Source: an uncultured Collinsella sp.
Lineage (GTDB): Bacteria > Actinomycetota > Coriobacteriia > Coriobacteriales > Coriobacteriaceae
DNA: 7,758 nucleotides
NCBI GenBank assembly: GCA_900556205.1
Contig: USNX01000050.1
Span: 1-7,758, forward strand
Direction: 5' to 3'
Notes under the pieces: generated by a model
What the model was told of the DNA's origin: nothing
The model's database searches: none
What the model saw: the letters and a program-made list of their open reading frames with translations, nothing else
Part shown: in pieces, positions 1-5,287 of the stretch
Layout: every line of letters begins with the position of its first letter
Numbering within the stretch: the first letter of the stretch is position 1
Position numbers and translations under genes: made by a program

Positions 1-494
1 CCGGGGAACTGGCCGCTCAGCTGGCCGTCTATGAGAACGAGGATATCATGCTCATCACCGACGACGGCACCATCATTCGCATGGCCGTCAGCGACATCCG
101 CGAGAGCGGCCGCAACACGCAGGGCGTGCGCCTCATGCGCCTGAGCGAGGGCGCGGGGATCGTGGGCGTCGCCCGCGCCGAGCAGGAGGAACCGGAAGAA
201 GCCGACGAGGCCGCCTTTGAGGGCTTTATCGTAAGCTGCGTGAGCGGCATGGACGCGCCGGTGAAGCCGTACGCGCTCACCAAGCGCCGCAACACGACCT
301 ACCTGGCCGGGCTCGATCCGCACGCACGCGAGGAGCGCCGCGCCCAGATGCTCGCCGCCACGCCTGGTGAGCTGCGCTCGCTCGGCGCCGACGTGACGCG
401 CATCGCAGCCGAGTCGCCCACCTGCGTCTTTGGCAGCCGCGAAGTCATCGCCAAGAGCAACGCCGGCTTCAACGTAGTCGACCTGCTGGGCTAA
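1..494 (+). CDS. gyrA: GyrA C-terminal fragment fused in frame to an M16C-peptidase-like C-terminus (5' end outside window)
   Basis: The frame is already open at the window edge (first full codon at 3) and stops at 492-494. The first part, including ITDDGTIIRMAV, GRNTQGVRLMRL and GIVGVARAE, matches the last blade of the GyrA beta-pinwheel, the DNA-wrapping domain of gyrase. GyrA normally ends after this in a short acidic tail, and EQEEPEEADE (about 182-212) looks like its start. From about 210 the protein instead reads like the end of M16C zinc metallopeptidases (presequence-protease/Cym1 type): FIVSCVSGMDAPVKP, then YLAGLDPHAREERRAQMLAATP, then CVFGSREVI and a hydrophobic VVDLL end. The M16 catalytic HxxEH motif lies in the N-terminal half and would not be expected here. 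This could be a real recombinant gene, a recombined pseudogene, or an assembly join made in acidic-coding sequence. I am confident of both halves by pattern but ran no alignment. Confidence 0.7.
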   Translation, partial: GELAAQLAVYENEDIMLITDDGTIIRMAVSDIRESGRNTQGVRLMRLSEGAGIVGVARAEQEEPEEADEAAFEGFIVSCVSGMDAPVKPYALTKRRNTTYLAGLDPHAREERRAQMLAATPGELRSLGADVTRIAAESPTCVFGSREVIAKSNAGFNVVDLLG

Positions 495-500
495 GGCACC

Positions 501-540
501 AAGGTAGATTTTTGGGACATGCCTAAAATCTACCTTTTCT
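501..540 (+). terminator. Rho-independent terminator made from a repeat element
   Basis: A perfect 12-bp inverted repeat, AAGGTAGATTTT (501-512) with AAAATCTACCTT (525-536), encloses a 12-base loop containing GGGACATG. A T-rich run (533-544) follows. It starts 6 bases after the stop codon at 494, so it most likely ends the upstream transcript. The 5' arm and loop recur in inverted orientation at 6623-6643, so the terminator is also a member of a dispersed repeat family. Confidence 0.75.
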
Positions 541-586
541 TTTTCCGCCGCTTGGGCGGGGCAGCTTAGCCCGTCCCACAAGTTTT

Positions 587-643
587 GTCTCGATCTGTAA
601 CATCTAGGCGGCAATATCGGCTCCAGATGTTACAGGTCGAGAC
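587..643. repeat. Palindromic intergenic repeat, copy 1 (GTCTCGATCTGTAACA half-site)
   Basis: The left arm GTCTCGATCTGTAACATCT (587-605) and right arm (625-643) are 19-bp inverted repeats with one mismatch, around a 19-base loop. The arms carry the same half-site as the next palindrome at 665-727. No T-tract follows directly, so this is better called a REP/BIME-like element than a terminator. Its position between two convergent genes fits an intergenic repeat. Confidence 0.7.
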
Positions 644-664
644 GTTTCCGAATGTCGCCGGCTC

Positions 665-727
665 TTTGTCTCAATCTGTAACAGCTAGGCCCATTTTTGC
701 CGAGTTACTGTTACAGATCGAGACAAA
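665..727. repeat. Palindromic intergenic repeat, copy 2 (GTCTCGATCTGTAACA half-site)
   Basis: The left arm TTTGTCTCAATCTGTAACAG (665-684) pairs with 708-727 over 20 bp with one mismatch, around a 23-base loop. The half-site is shared with 587-643, so four alternating half-sites lie within 141 bases, in the style of a two-REP BIME. A run of A's at the outer end would give a few U's on a minus-strand transcript, so weak termination in that direction is possible. Confidence 0.7.
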
Positions 728-752
728 CCGCCGCAGACACCCGTCCTTCAGC

Positions 753-791
753 AAAAACCACCCAAAGGTGTCTGTCCCCTTTGGGTGGTTT
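753..791 (-). terminator. Rho-independent terminator of the zinc-ribbon membrane protein gene
   Basis: A perfect 14-bp inverted repeat, AAACCACCCAAAGG (755-768) with CCTTTGGGTGGTTT (778-791), has a 9-base loop. Read on the minus strand the stem is followed by a run of T's (753-757). It lies 12 bases beyond the stop codon of the minus-strand gene ending at 804. The loop includes CTGTCCC, which recurs in the hairpin at 3358-3396. Confidence 0.8.
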
Positions 792-803
792 GCGAGTGGG
801 CTG

Positions 804-2459
804 CTACTTGATAAACGGGTTCAGTCTGGCCGCCAGCGGATCGAGCTTGTACATGGTTGCAAAGCACTCACGACCATAATCGGAATCATTGCTCCAGCTA
901 CCCTGGTCGACGTCGTACTCTGCATCCAGACGAATCCACTCCTCCGGCTTGTTCTTCTCGTGCTTGCTGCAGAAGTAGCGCTGATACTCGACCTCGTGCT
1001 CAAACTCAAACTCGGCATCCGAACCGCGGCCGGCATACTCGTCGACCGACGTCAGGTTGCCGTGGTCGTCGTAGTAAAACTCCGCATAGCCGCCGCGTTC
1101 GGAATCGATCCTGTCGAGCTTTCCGTCGCTGTACGAATAATCCACCGCGGCATATGAGCTCAGCGAACCGTAGTCGTTACCGTGCGAGTCGTAGGCCACA
1201 GGCGAAATGCGCGAAATGTTGCCGTCCTTGTCATACTCGTAGCCCGCGGTAATCGTCCACGTAGTTCCCACCGTGTCGCCCTGGCAGTCCAGCGTAAAGG
1301 ACGTCACGCGATCCTTATCGTATCCGTACGAATACACGACCGTCCGAGGATTGGCCGGGCTGGTATCGGTGTTGGTCACCATGTTGCCGTCCTGATAAAT
1401 ATACGTGCTCGCGCTCTCGCCGTAACCCGCATGGGTCGTCTTGTTGATCAGGTTTCCGTCCGCGTCGTAGGTAAACGTCGTGGTGCTCGACGAATCGCTC
1501 ATGTCGGCATCGCAGTCGATGCGCGTGACGTTACCGTCGGCGTCGTACGTAAACGTGTTGACGTTCTCGTAACCGCCCGCCAGATCTTCCTCAATCTCCG
1601 AAATGCGATGCGACTCATCGTGCTCGACGCTGTAACTTACGCCGCCACCTTGCTTGACGGCAGACGTGAAGCCCGTGACGTAACCGTTCTCGTCACGCTC
1701 GATCTCGTAGATATCGCCGTACTGGTCCGATTTATCGGTACCCTCGTAGGACACCGGCAGCCACAGCTCGTCGAGCTGTGTGTCCTTAATGCCGCTAACC
1801 TTCGTATCCTGCGGCAGTTCCAACGTGGCGAGCTTCTTTTTGCCCGAAAGATCGACGCTTTTAAGGTTTTCGGCATTTTTGAGGTCGAGCTTCTCGATGT
1901 TGTCGCAACCGTCCAGGTTAACGACGGTGACGTTGCTCGCCGAGTTAAGCTCGACGGTCTTAAGGTCACCGCAGCCCGAAAGGTCCAGGTTGACGAGTTT
2001 GTCGTCGCCGGACTCCACTGTAACGATATTGGGGAATGTCTTGCCCAGGCCCTGCGTCGACGTGACGCTGTCCAACTCGACCGACGTCACCACCTTGGCC
2101 TCGTCGCGTGAGATGCGGCCGTCACCGTTCGTGTCGTACTTGGTCGAGACAAGCGCACGCATGCCGCTGTCCGGAAAGGTTTTCTCGTCGATTGGGGTGG
2201 TCGCAATCTGGGTGAAGTAGAACAGCGCGCCACCGCCGATGCCGGCCGCCACGGCAAGCACCGCGGCAAGGGCGATGAGGGGCTTCTTGAAACGCTTGCG
2301 CCGCACGGGCTGCTGCACGGGCACGTATTGCTGGGGAGCGGGCGTGGCAGGCTGGGACTGCTGCGCGGCAGCGACCTGATCGGGTGCTACGGGCGCGCCA
2401 CATACGGGGCAAAAGAGGGCGTCGTCGACAAGCGGCGTACCACACGAGCGACAAAACAT
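804..2459 (-). CDS. Membrane-anchored zinc-ribbon protein with EF-hand-like loop, leucine-rich segment and YD repeats
   Basis: The start is set at 2459 because AAAGGAG lies 7 bases upstream; an in-frame upstream extension lacks this support. The 551-residue product opens with a zinc ribbon (Cys3, Cys6, Cys17, Cys20), then a Pro/Gln/Ala-rich linker (about 24-52), a basic patch RRKRFKK (53-59) and one transmembrane helix (about 60-83). Positive residues before the helix predict a cytoplasmic zinc ribbon and an exported C-terminal part. Residues 109-120 (DTNGDGRISRDE) fit a 12-residue EF-hand/dockerin calcium loop. Residues about 155-235 hold irregular leucine-rich repeats (LDLSGCGDL, VNLDGCDNI, LDLKNAENL, VDLSGKKKL). 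Residues about 250-472 hold YD/RHS-like repeats such as FTYDADGNVTRI, FTYDADGNLINK and YEYDKDGNISRI. No toxin tip is visible, and there is no LPxTG motif. A surface-exposed binding or adhesin role is inferred; the specific function is unknown. Confidence 0.85.
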   Translation of the reverse strand: MFCRSCGTPLVDDALFCPVCGAPVAPDQVAAAQQSQPATPAPQQYVPVQQPVRRKRFKKPLIALAAVLAVAAGIGGGALFYFTQIATTPIDEKTFPDSGMRALVSTKYDTNGDGRISRDEAKVVTSVELDSVTSTQGLGKTFPNIVTVESGDDKLVNLDLSGCGDLKTVELNSASNVTVVNLDGCDNIEKLDLKNAENLKSVDLSGKKKLATLELPQDTKVSGIKDTQLDELWLPVSYEGTDKSDQYGDIYEIERDENGYVTGFTSAVKQGGGVSYSVEHDESHRISEIEEDLAGGYENVNTFTYDADGNVTRIDCDADMSDSSSTTTFTYDADGNLINKTTHAGYGESASTYIYQDGNMVTNTDTSPANPRTVVYSYGYDKDRVTSFTLDCQGDTVGTTWTITAGYEYDKDGNISRISPVAYDSHGNDYGSLSSYAAVDYSYSDGKLDRIDSERGGYAEFYYDDHGNLTSVDEYAGRGSDAEFEFEHEVEYQRYFCSKHEKNKPEEWIRLDAEYDVDQGSWSNDSDYGRECFATMYKLDPLAARLNPFIK

Positions 2460-2518
2460 GGCGGGCTCCTTTCGGTGCATTCTTTCCACCATGAAGGTAA
2501 ACCCAAAAATGCAGCCCT

Positions 2519-2530
2519 TGTTGCGCAACA
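2519..2530. promoter_or_regulatory. 12-bp perfect palindrome upstream of the zinc-ribbon gene
   Basis: TGTTGCGCAACA is a perfect palindrome about 60 bases upstream of the minus-strand start at 2459. It could be an operator for a dimeric regulator. No convincing -35/-10 pair was found beside it, so the regulatory reading is only a suggestion. Confidence 0.25.
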
Positions 2531-2535
2531 TTCAG

Positions 2536-2584
2536 CCCAAACCACCGCAAAGGGGCGCAGTTCACAGGCGCCTTTGTATTGGTT
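2536..2584. repeat. Hairpin repeat with GCGCAGTTCACAGGC core, left copy flanking hicAB
   Basis: The segment runs from CCCAAACCACCGCAAAGG into a core GGGCGCAGTTCACAGGC (2553-2569), followed by CCTTTG and a degenerate right arm. The left arm CCACCGCAAAGG would pair with CCTTTGCGGTGG; here the right arm is mutated in the middle. The core and left arm recur in the same orientation at 3281-3313, so the pair brackets the HicAB operon. It lies between divergent genes, where a terminator is not needed. Confidence 0.65.
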
Positions 2585-2620
2585 CGAACACTTGTTCTAT
2601 ACGTACGCATGTTCTATAGT
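2585..2620 (+). promoter_or_regulatory. Promoter of hicAB overlapping two tandem LexA-box-like sites
   Basis: A sigma70-type promoter is visible: TTGTTC (2592-2597), 17-bp spacer, TATAGT (2615-2620). The -35 overlaps GAACacttGTTC (2586-2597), which fits the GAAC-N4-GTTC core of the Gram-positive/actinobacterial LexA box. A second near-match, GTACgcatGTTC (2603-2614), lies in the spacer. The two sites form a 17-bp tandem duplication (2585-2601 and 2602-2618, 14 of 17 identical by hand count). Repression by LexA and induction by DNA damage are inferred from the motif only. Confidence 0.5.
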
Positions 2621-2645
2621 AGAGGTGCTTGCATCGGACTTAAAT

Positions 2646-2666
2646 TGCAACTAGGATATAGTTGCA
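2646..2666 (+). promoter_or_regulatory. Inverted repeat in the hicA leader, possible HicB operator
   Basis: TGCAACTA (2646-2653) and TAGTTGCA (2659-2666) form a perfect 8-bp inverted repeat with a 5-base spacer, 14 bases before the hicA start. A second possible promoter, TTGCAT (2629-2634), 17-bp spacer, TAGGAT (2652-2657), would overlap it. HicB proteins with ribbon-helix-helix tails commonly repress their own operon at such palindromes, so an autoregulatory operator is plausible. Confidence 0.45.
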
Positions 2667-2680
2667 GAATGTGAGGCGGG

Positions 2681-2944
2681 ATGACGCGGACCGATAAACT
2701 CATCACCCAACTGCTTAGCTGCCCTTCGACGTATCGGTATACCGATTTTTTAAAAGTCATGGCTTCATATGGCTTTGAAATGGATAACAAAGGCAAGACA
2801 TCCGGATCGCGCGTTCGCTTCTACAGGCCGTCAGATGGCAGGATGTTCGTAATGCACGCGCCACATCCATCTGACGAATTGACAGCGGGGACCATTCGAA
2901 ACATCGTTCGATTTCTGCAAGATGTCGGAGGTAGTCATGAGTAA
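2681..2944 (+). CDS. hicA: HicA-family toxin (mRNA interferase-like)
   Basis: This 87-residue protein has the HicA fold signature: YTDFLKVMASYGFEM (20-34), a glycine-rich turn GKTSGSRVRF (38-47), an MHAPHP segment (58-63) and TAGTIRNIVRFL (68-79). HicA toxins are small double-stranded-RNA-binding-domain-like proteins that cleave mRNA on translating ribosomes and are neutralised by HicB. The start follows GAGG. The gene overlaps the hicB start by 8 bases, the usual toxin-first order with translational coupling. Classical HicA has a catalytic His after Gly-Ser; here that place is Arg44 (SGSR), as in a subfamily I recall, so activity may rely on another residue such as His59 or His62. Base composition is visibly more A+T-rich than that of the flanking metabolic genes, consistent with transfer. 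Family call is strong; toxicity is not shown by the sequence. Confidence 0.85.
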   Translation: MTRTDKLITQLLSCPSTYRYTDFLKVMASYGFEMDNKGKTSGSRVRFYRPSDGRMFVMHAPHPSDELTAGTIRNIVRFLQDVGGSHE

Positions 2945-3266
2945 CGTTTTGGCATACAAGGGTTATTTCGCCCCAGTCGAGTTCGATGCCGAACAGCATG
3001 TGCTAACAGGTATGGTCACCGGCATTAGGGATGCAATCGTATTTGAGGGCTCCACGGTTGAAGAAGTGGAGCAATGCTTCCACGACGCCGTCGACGATTA
3101 CCTTGAGTTTTGCGCCGAGAAGGGCAAGGAACCCGAGCGGGCTTTTAAGGGCTCGTTCAATGTAAGAACGGGCTCTGAGCTCCACAAGCAAGCAGCGCTG
3201 GCAGCGGCAAAGAAGGGTGAGTCACTCAATAAGTTTGTGACTGAAGCAATCGCCGCGGCGTTATAG
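2937..3266 (+). CDS. hicB: HicB-family antitoxin with C-terminal ribbon-helix-helix
   Basis: The start at 2937 is chosen because GGAGG (2927-2931) is 5 bases upstream; an in-frame ATG at 2922 would put the ribosome binding site inside the gene. The 109-residue protein has the HicB partial-RNase-H-like N-terminal domain (YKGYFAPVEFDAEQHVLTGMV, then VEEVEQCFHDAVDDYLEFC at about 41-59). After a linker comes a ribbon-helix-helix-type DNA-binding tail, FNVRTGSELHKQAALAAAKK followed by SLNKFVTEAI (about 74-105). The first domain normally binds HicA; the second should bind the operator, with the palindrome at 2646-2666 as the likely site. It overlaps hicA and has no other partner in the operon. A repeat hairpin begins 15 bases after its stop. 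Confidence 0.88.
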   Translation: MSNVLAYKGYFAPVEFDAEQHVLTGMVTGIRDAIVFEGSTVEEVEQCFHDAVDDYLEFCAEKGKEPERAFKGSFNVRTGSELHKQAALAAAKKGESLNKFVTEAIAAAL

Positions 3267-3280
3267 CATTAACGCATAGG

Positions 3281-3330
3281 CCCAAACAACCACAAAGGGC
3301 GCAGTTCACAGGCATATTTGCGGTGGCTTT
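3281..3330. repeat. Hairpin repeat with GCGCAGTTCACAGGC core, right copy flanking hicAB
   Basis: CCCAAACAACCACAAAGG leads into the same 17-base core GGGCGCAGTTCACAGGC (3297-3313) seen at 2553-2569, in the same orientation. Here the right arm TTTGCGGTGGCTTT (3317-3330) keeps the ancestral stem while the left arm has drifted. It may still form a hairpin downstream of hicB and reduce read-through into the folate gene. Confidence 0.65.
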
Positions 3331-3357
3331 ACTGCCCATATCGCGTTTGCCCAGATA

Positions 3358-3396
3358 AAACCTGCCAAAATAAACCTGTCCCTTTTAGGCAGATTT
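3358..3396 (+). repeat. Leader hairpin with CTGTCCC loop before the folate gene
   Basis: CTGCC (3362-3366) plus AAAA pairs with TTTT and GGCAG (3388-3392), with a one-base bulge and a short outer A/T stem. The loop has CTGTCCC, also present in the loop of the terminator at 753-791, so both look like members of one hairpin family with different stems. It ends just before the ribosome binding site at 3401-3407 and could act as a terminator for hicAB or a leader structure; there is no good T-tract. Confidence 0.4.
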
Positions 3397-3412
3397 GCTA
3401 GAGGAGGCTGGG

Positions 3413-4009
3413 ATGGATAAGACTGAGTTGCGGCGGGCGGTGATTGCCCGGCGCAATGCTATTGATTTGGATGTGCGGGCGGCAAAGTCTGCTGTTGTAT
3501 GCGCGCGGCTTGTTGAGTTGTTGGGGCGCTTGGATGCCGCGGCGCTGCACACCGTTGCCGTCTATGCCGCGATGGGTTCCGAGGTCGACCCAGCCGCGTT
3601 TGCCGCTGCGGCCGCCAAACGCGGCTGGCGCGTAGCCTATCCGTGCATGCTCTCGGCAACAGACGCCATGGCTTGTGGCCAGCGCATGTGCATGCGGGCA
3701 GTCTCTGCCGGCGATGCGTCCGAGGCCCCGTTTATCGCTCATCCCACGCGGGCCTTCGCGGCTACGGACATCGACAGCAGCCGCTTTCCTATCGTGTCTG
3801 CCGAAGCACTCGACATGATCGTCGTGCCGCTCGTGGCTTTCGACCGCACCGGCGCGCGCCTGGGCTACGGCGGCGGCTGCTACGACCGCTACCTGCCCAT
3901 GCTCTCGCCCACATGCCAAATCGTCGGCATCGCCTTTGACGAACAGCGCATCGACCACGTTCCCACCGACGCCCACGATCTGCCGCTGCCCAACATCGTC
4001 AGCGCCTAG
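3413..4009 (+). CDS. 5-formyltetrahydrofolate cyclo-ligase (5,10-methenyl-THF synthetase)
   Basis: The enzyme uses ATP to convert 5-formyltetrahydrofolate to 5,10-methenyltetrahydrofolate in the cytoplasm, returning a storage or inhibitory folate to the one-carbon pool. At 198 residues it has the usual length for the family. Visible signatures are the N-terminal basic helix KTELRRAVIARRNAI (3-17), GSEVDP (55-60), AYPCM (75-79), the family motif VPLVAFDRTGARLGYGGGCY (138-157) continuing into DRYL, and the closing VPTDAHDLPLP (183-193). The start at 3413 follows GAGGAGG with a 5-base gap; a TTG further upstream at 3395 would bury that site. It is probably transcribed alone, convergent with the minus-strand gene ending at 4177. 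Orthologues are called ygfA, fthC or MTHFS; I leave the symbol open. Confidence 0.93.
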   Translation: MDKTELRRAVIARRNAIDLDVRAAKSAVVCARLVELLGRLDAAALHTVAVYAAMGSEVDPAAFAAAAAKRGWRVAYPCMLSATDAMACGQRMCMRAVSAGDASEAPFIAHPTRAFAATDIDSSRFPIVSAEALDMIVVPLVAFDRTGARLGYGGGCYDRYLPMLSPTCQIVGIAFDEQRIDHVPTDAHDLPLPNIVSA

Positions 4010-4033
4010 CCGCCGCTGTATCGCACCCGCAAG

Positions 4034-4152
4034 ATGAGCGTGGAAAATCTCCCACTTTGAGACCCCTTACGAGCCAAAAACGGGAGATTATCCATGCTCA
4101 TTCAACAAGCGTCCGAAAATCCACGCTCGTCCGTCCGATTTTCCACGCTTGT
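4034..4152. repeat. 119-bp palindromic repeat, copy A (TCCACGCTC family)
   Basis: An imperfect 18-bp inverted repeat (4036-4053 with 4082-4099, two mismatches) is followed by two further direct half-sites: ATCCACGCTCGTCC, then a degenerate TTTCCACGCTTG. The whole unit aligns without gaps to 5435-5553 at a constant offset of 1401 bases, about 95 of 119 identical by hand count, with a 27-base perfect block (4111-4137 and 5512-5538). It lies between two convergent genes. No transposase or integrase is nearby. Confidence 0.75.
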
Positions 4153-4176
4153 GCAGCCAAACGCCCTGCAACTGCC

Positions 4177-5139
4177 TCAGCACGCACGCGGCACGCCGGC
4201 GACCTTGAGCTTGCGATCGAGTTTTGTCGGATCCCTTAGATCATCCCAGCACAAGCGCACGATTTTGCAGTTATCAAGCAGCGAAAGCCTCGACTCGCGC
4301 TGGCGCTCATCGAACTGCGCCTTCGCGAGCTTGCCCTCCTCCGCCGCCTTCTCGCTTTTAACGAATCCGTCGAACTCCCCGATAATCAGCCGGTCGCCCA
4401 CGCGCCACAAGTAGTCGACGCGATACGGTCGTCCCGGCTCAACCGGGTCGAACAGCTCAACTTGCAGCTCCGGCGTCTGCCAGCCGCGCTCGATCATCAG
4501 GGCACGCGCCTTGGACTCGCCGCCGCTTTCCGACAGCCCATCGGCACATCGTGCAACCCTGCGCGCCGTCACAACGCCGCGACGATTCAGGCCAAGCTTG
4601 TCGACAGTCTCAACGAGATGCTCCTTCGACAAAAGTTGCTCATGGAGCGCCGAATCCGCGATGATCAGTCCCTCGACAAACGATGCATCGACCAAGCAAT
4701 CCGTAATCGTTTGATCGATATCGGTTACGGCGATATCCATCTGGGTGGCTCGTGTTTGACGAGCATAGCGATGACGAATGACCTGAGAGCCCGGCGTCGT
4801 CGATTGGGCTGGCATCGCGGCGATATGGATGTGCGTCAAATTGGCATGCGAAACCGAAAGGCCATAGATAACAGCCGCCGTATAGGAGCAAAATGTCCAG
4901 TCGGGGTGCTTTTGCGCAAGCGCCCGCACCCGATGCAGATAACGCTGCCGAAACTTGAGCTCGGACCAGTATTCCGGACGCGCATACAGCCCCGGCATGA
5001 CCGCTTCGAGACTTCCCGCCTCCGCCCGCCGCTCAATCTGCTTTGCCTCCGCCGCCGTGCGCGCGTACACGCAGCTCATCTGCTGTTCGCATGCTTTAAT
5101 GTGGCTTGCAAGCCTTTGATTCGCCGTCATGTTTCCCAT
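4177..5139 (-). CDS. AbiEi-like winged-helix protein with C-terminal DUF559/PD-(D/E)XK-like domain
   Basis: The start is set at 5139 because GGGAGG sits 4 bases upstream; ATGs further upstream lack a ribosome binding site. The product has 320 residues. The N-terminal half resembles AbiEi-type antitoxin domains: a winged-helix segment around IERRAEAGSLEAVMPGLYAR (35-54) and FCSYTAAVIYGL (83-94). The C-terminal part fits a DUF559/Vsr-like nuclease fold: GGESKARALMIERGW (206-220), YRVDYLW (239-245), then LIIGEFDGF (251-259), with Glu208, Asp242, Glu255 and Asp257 as candidate metal-site residues. No AbiEii nucleotidyltransferase is adjacent, so a standard type IV toxin-antitoxin pair is absent. 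The gene sits alone between the two 119-bp repeats, with its own promoter. A defence or regulatory role is inferred; cleavage activity is unproven. Confidence 0.7.
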   Translation of the reverse strand: MGNMTANQRLASHIKACEQQMSCVYARTAAEAKQIERRAEAGSLEAVMPGLYARPEYWSELKFRQRYLHRVRALAQKHPDWTFCSYTAAVIYGLSVSHANLTHIHIAAMPAQSTTPGSQVIRHRYARQTRATQMDIAVTDIDQTITDCLVDASFVEGLIIADSALHEQLLSKEHLVETVDKLGLNRRGVVTARRVARCADGLSESGGESKARALMIERGWQTPELQVELFDPVEPGRPYRVDYLWRVGDRLIIGEFDGFVKSEKAAEEGKLAKAQFDERQRESRLSLLDNCKIVRLCWDDLRDPTKLDRKLKVAGVPRAC

Positions 5140-5176
5140 GTCGCCTCCCAAATCTTGGAACGGCGCAAACGTACCA

Positions 5177-5238
5177 GACGGTTTCATGCGAAGTCTGACC
5201 AAATACCGTCCAGGCGCTGACCAAATGCTTGACGGTTT
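5177..5238 (-). promoter_or_regulatory. Repeated operator-like elements in the leader of the AbiEi-like gene
   Basis: CTGACCAAAT occurs at 5195-5204 and 5217-5226, 22 bases apart, which is about two helical turns. GACGGTTT occurs at 5177-5184 and 5231-5238, with its inverse ACCGTC at 5205-5210. The symmetrical layout just downstream of the proposed promoter suggests a binding site, possibly for the winged-helix protein itself. No regulator is identified by the sequence. Confidence 0.4.
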
Positions 5239-5258
5239 TGGACGTTTTAGGCTGATGG

Positions 5259-5287
5259 CTTATATCTGCAGGCAGGGCGGTTGTCGA
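5259..5287 (-). promoter_or_regulatory. Sigma70-type promoter of the AbiEi-like gene
   Basis: On the minus strand TCGACA (5287-5282) is separated by 17 bases from TATAAG (5264-5259), close to the consensus. It would start transcription near 5252, giving a leader of roughly 110 bases that includes the repeated elements at 5177-5238. Confidence 0.5.

Noticed and set aside
1182..2111. Long plus-strand open frame of 309 codons
   Set aside because: It is antisense to the zinc-ribbon membrane protein. Its product is a low-complexity Val/Arg-rich string without recognisable motifs, as expected from a G+C-rich opposite strand.
3395..3412. TTG start for the folate cyclo-ligase
   Set aside because: It would translate through the strong GAGGAGG site that serves the ATG at 3413.
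4462..5220. Plus-strand open frame of 252 codons
   Set aside because: It is antisense to the AbiEi-like gene and Arg-rich without family resemblance. The minus-strand gene has a good ribosome binding site and domains.
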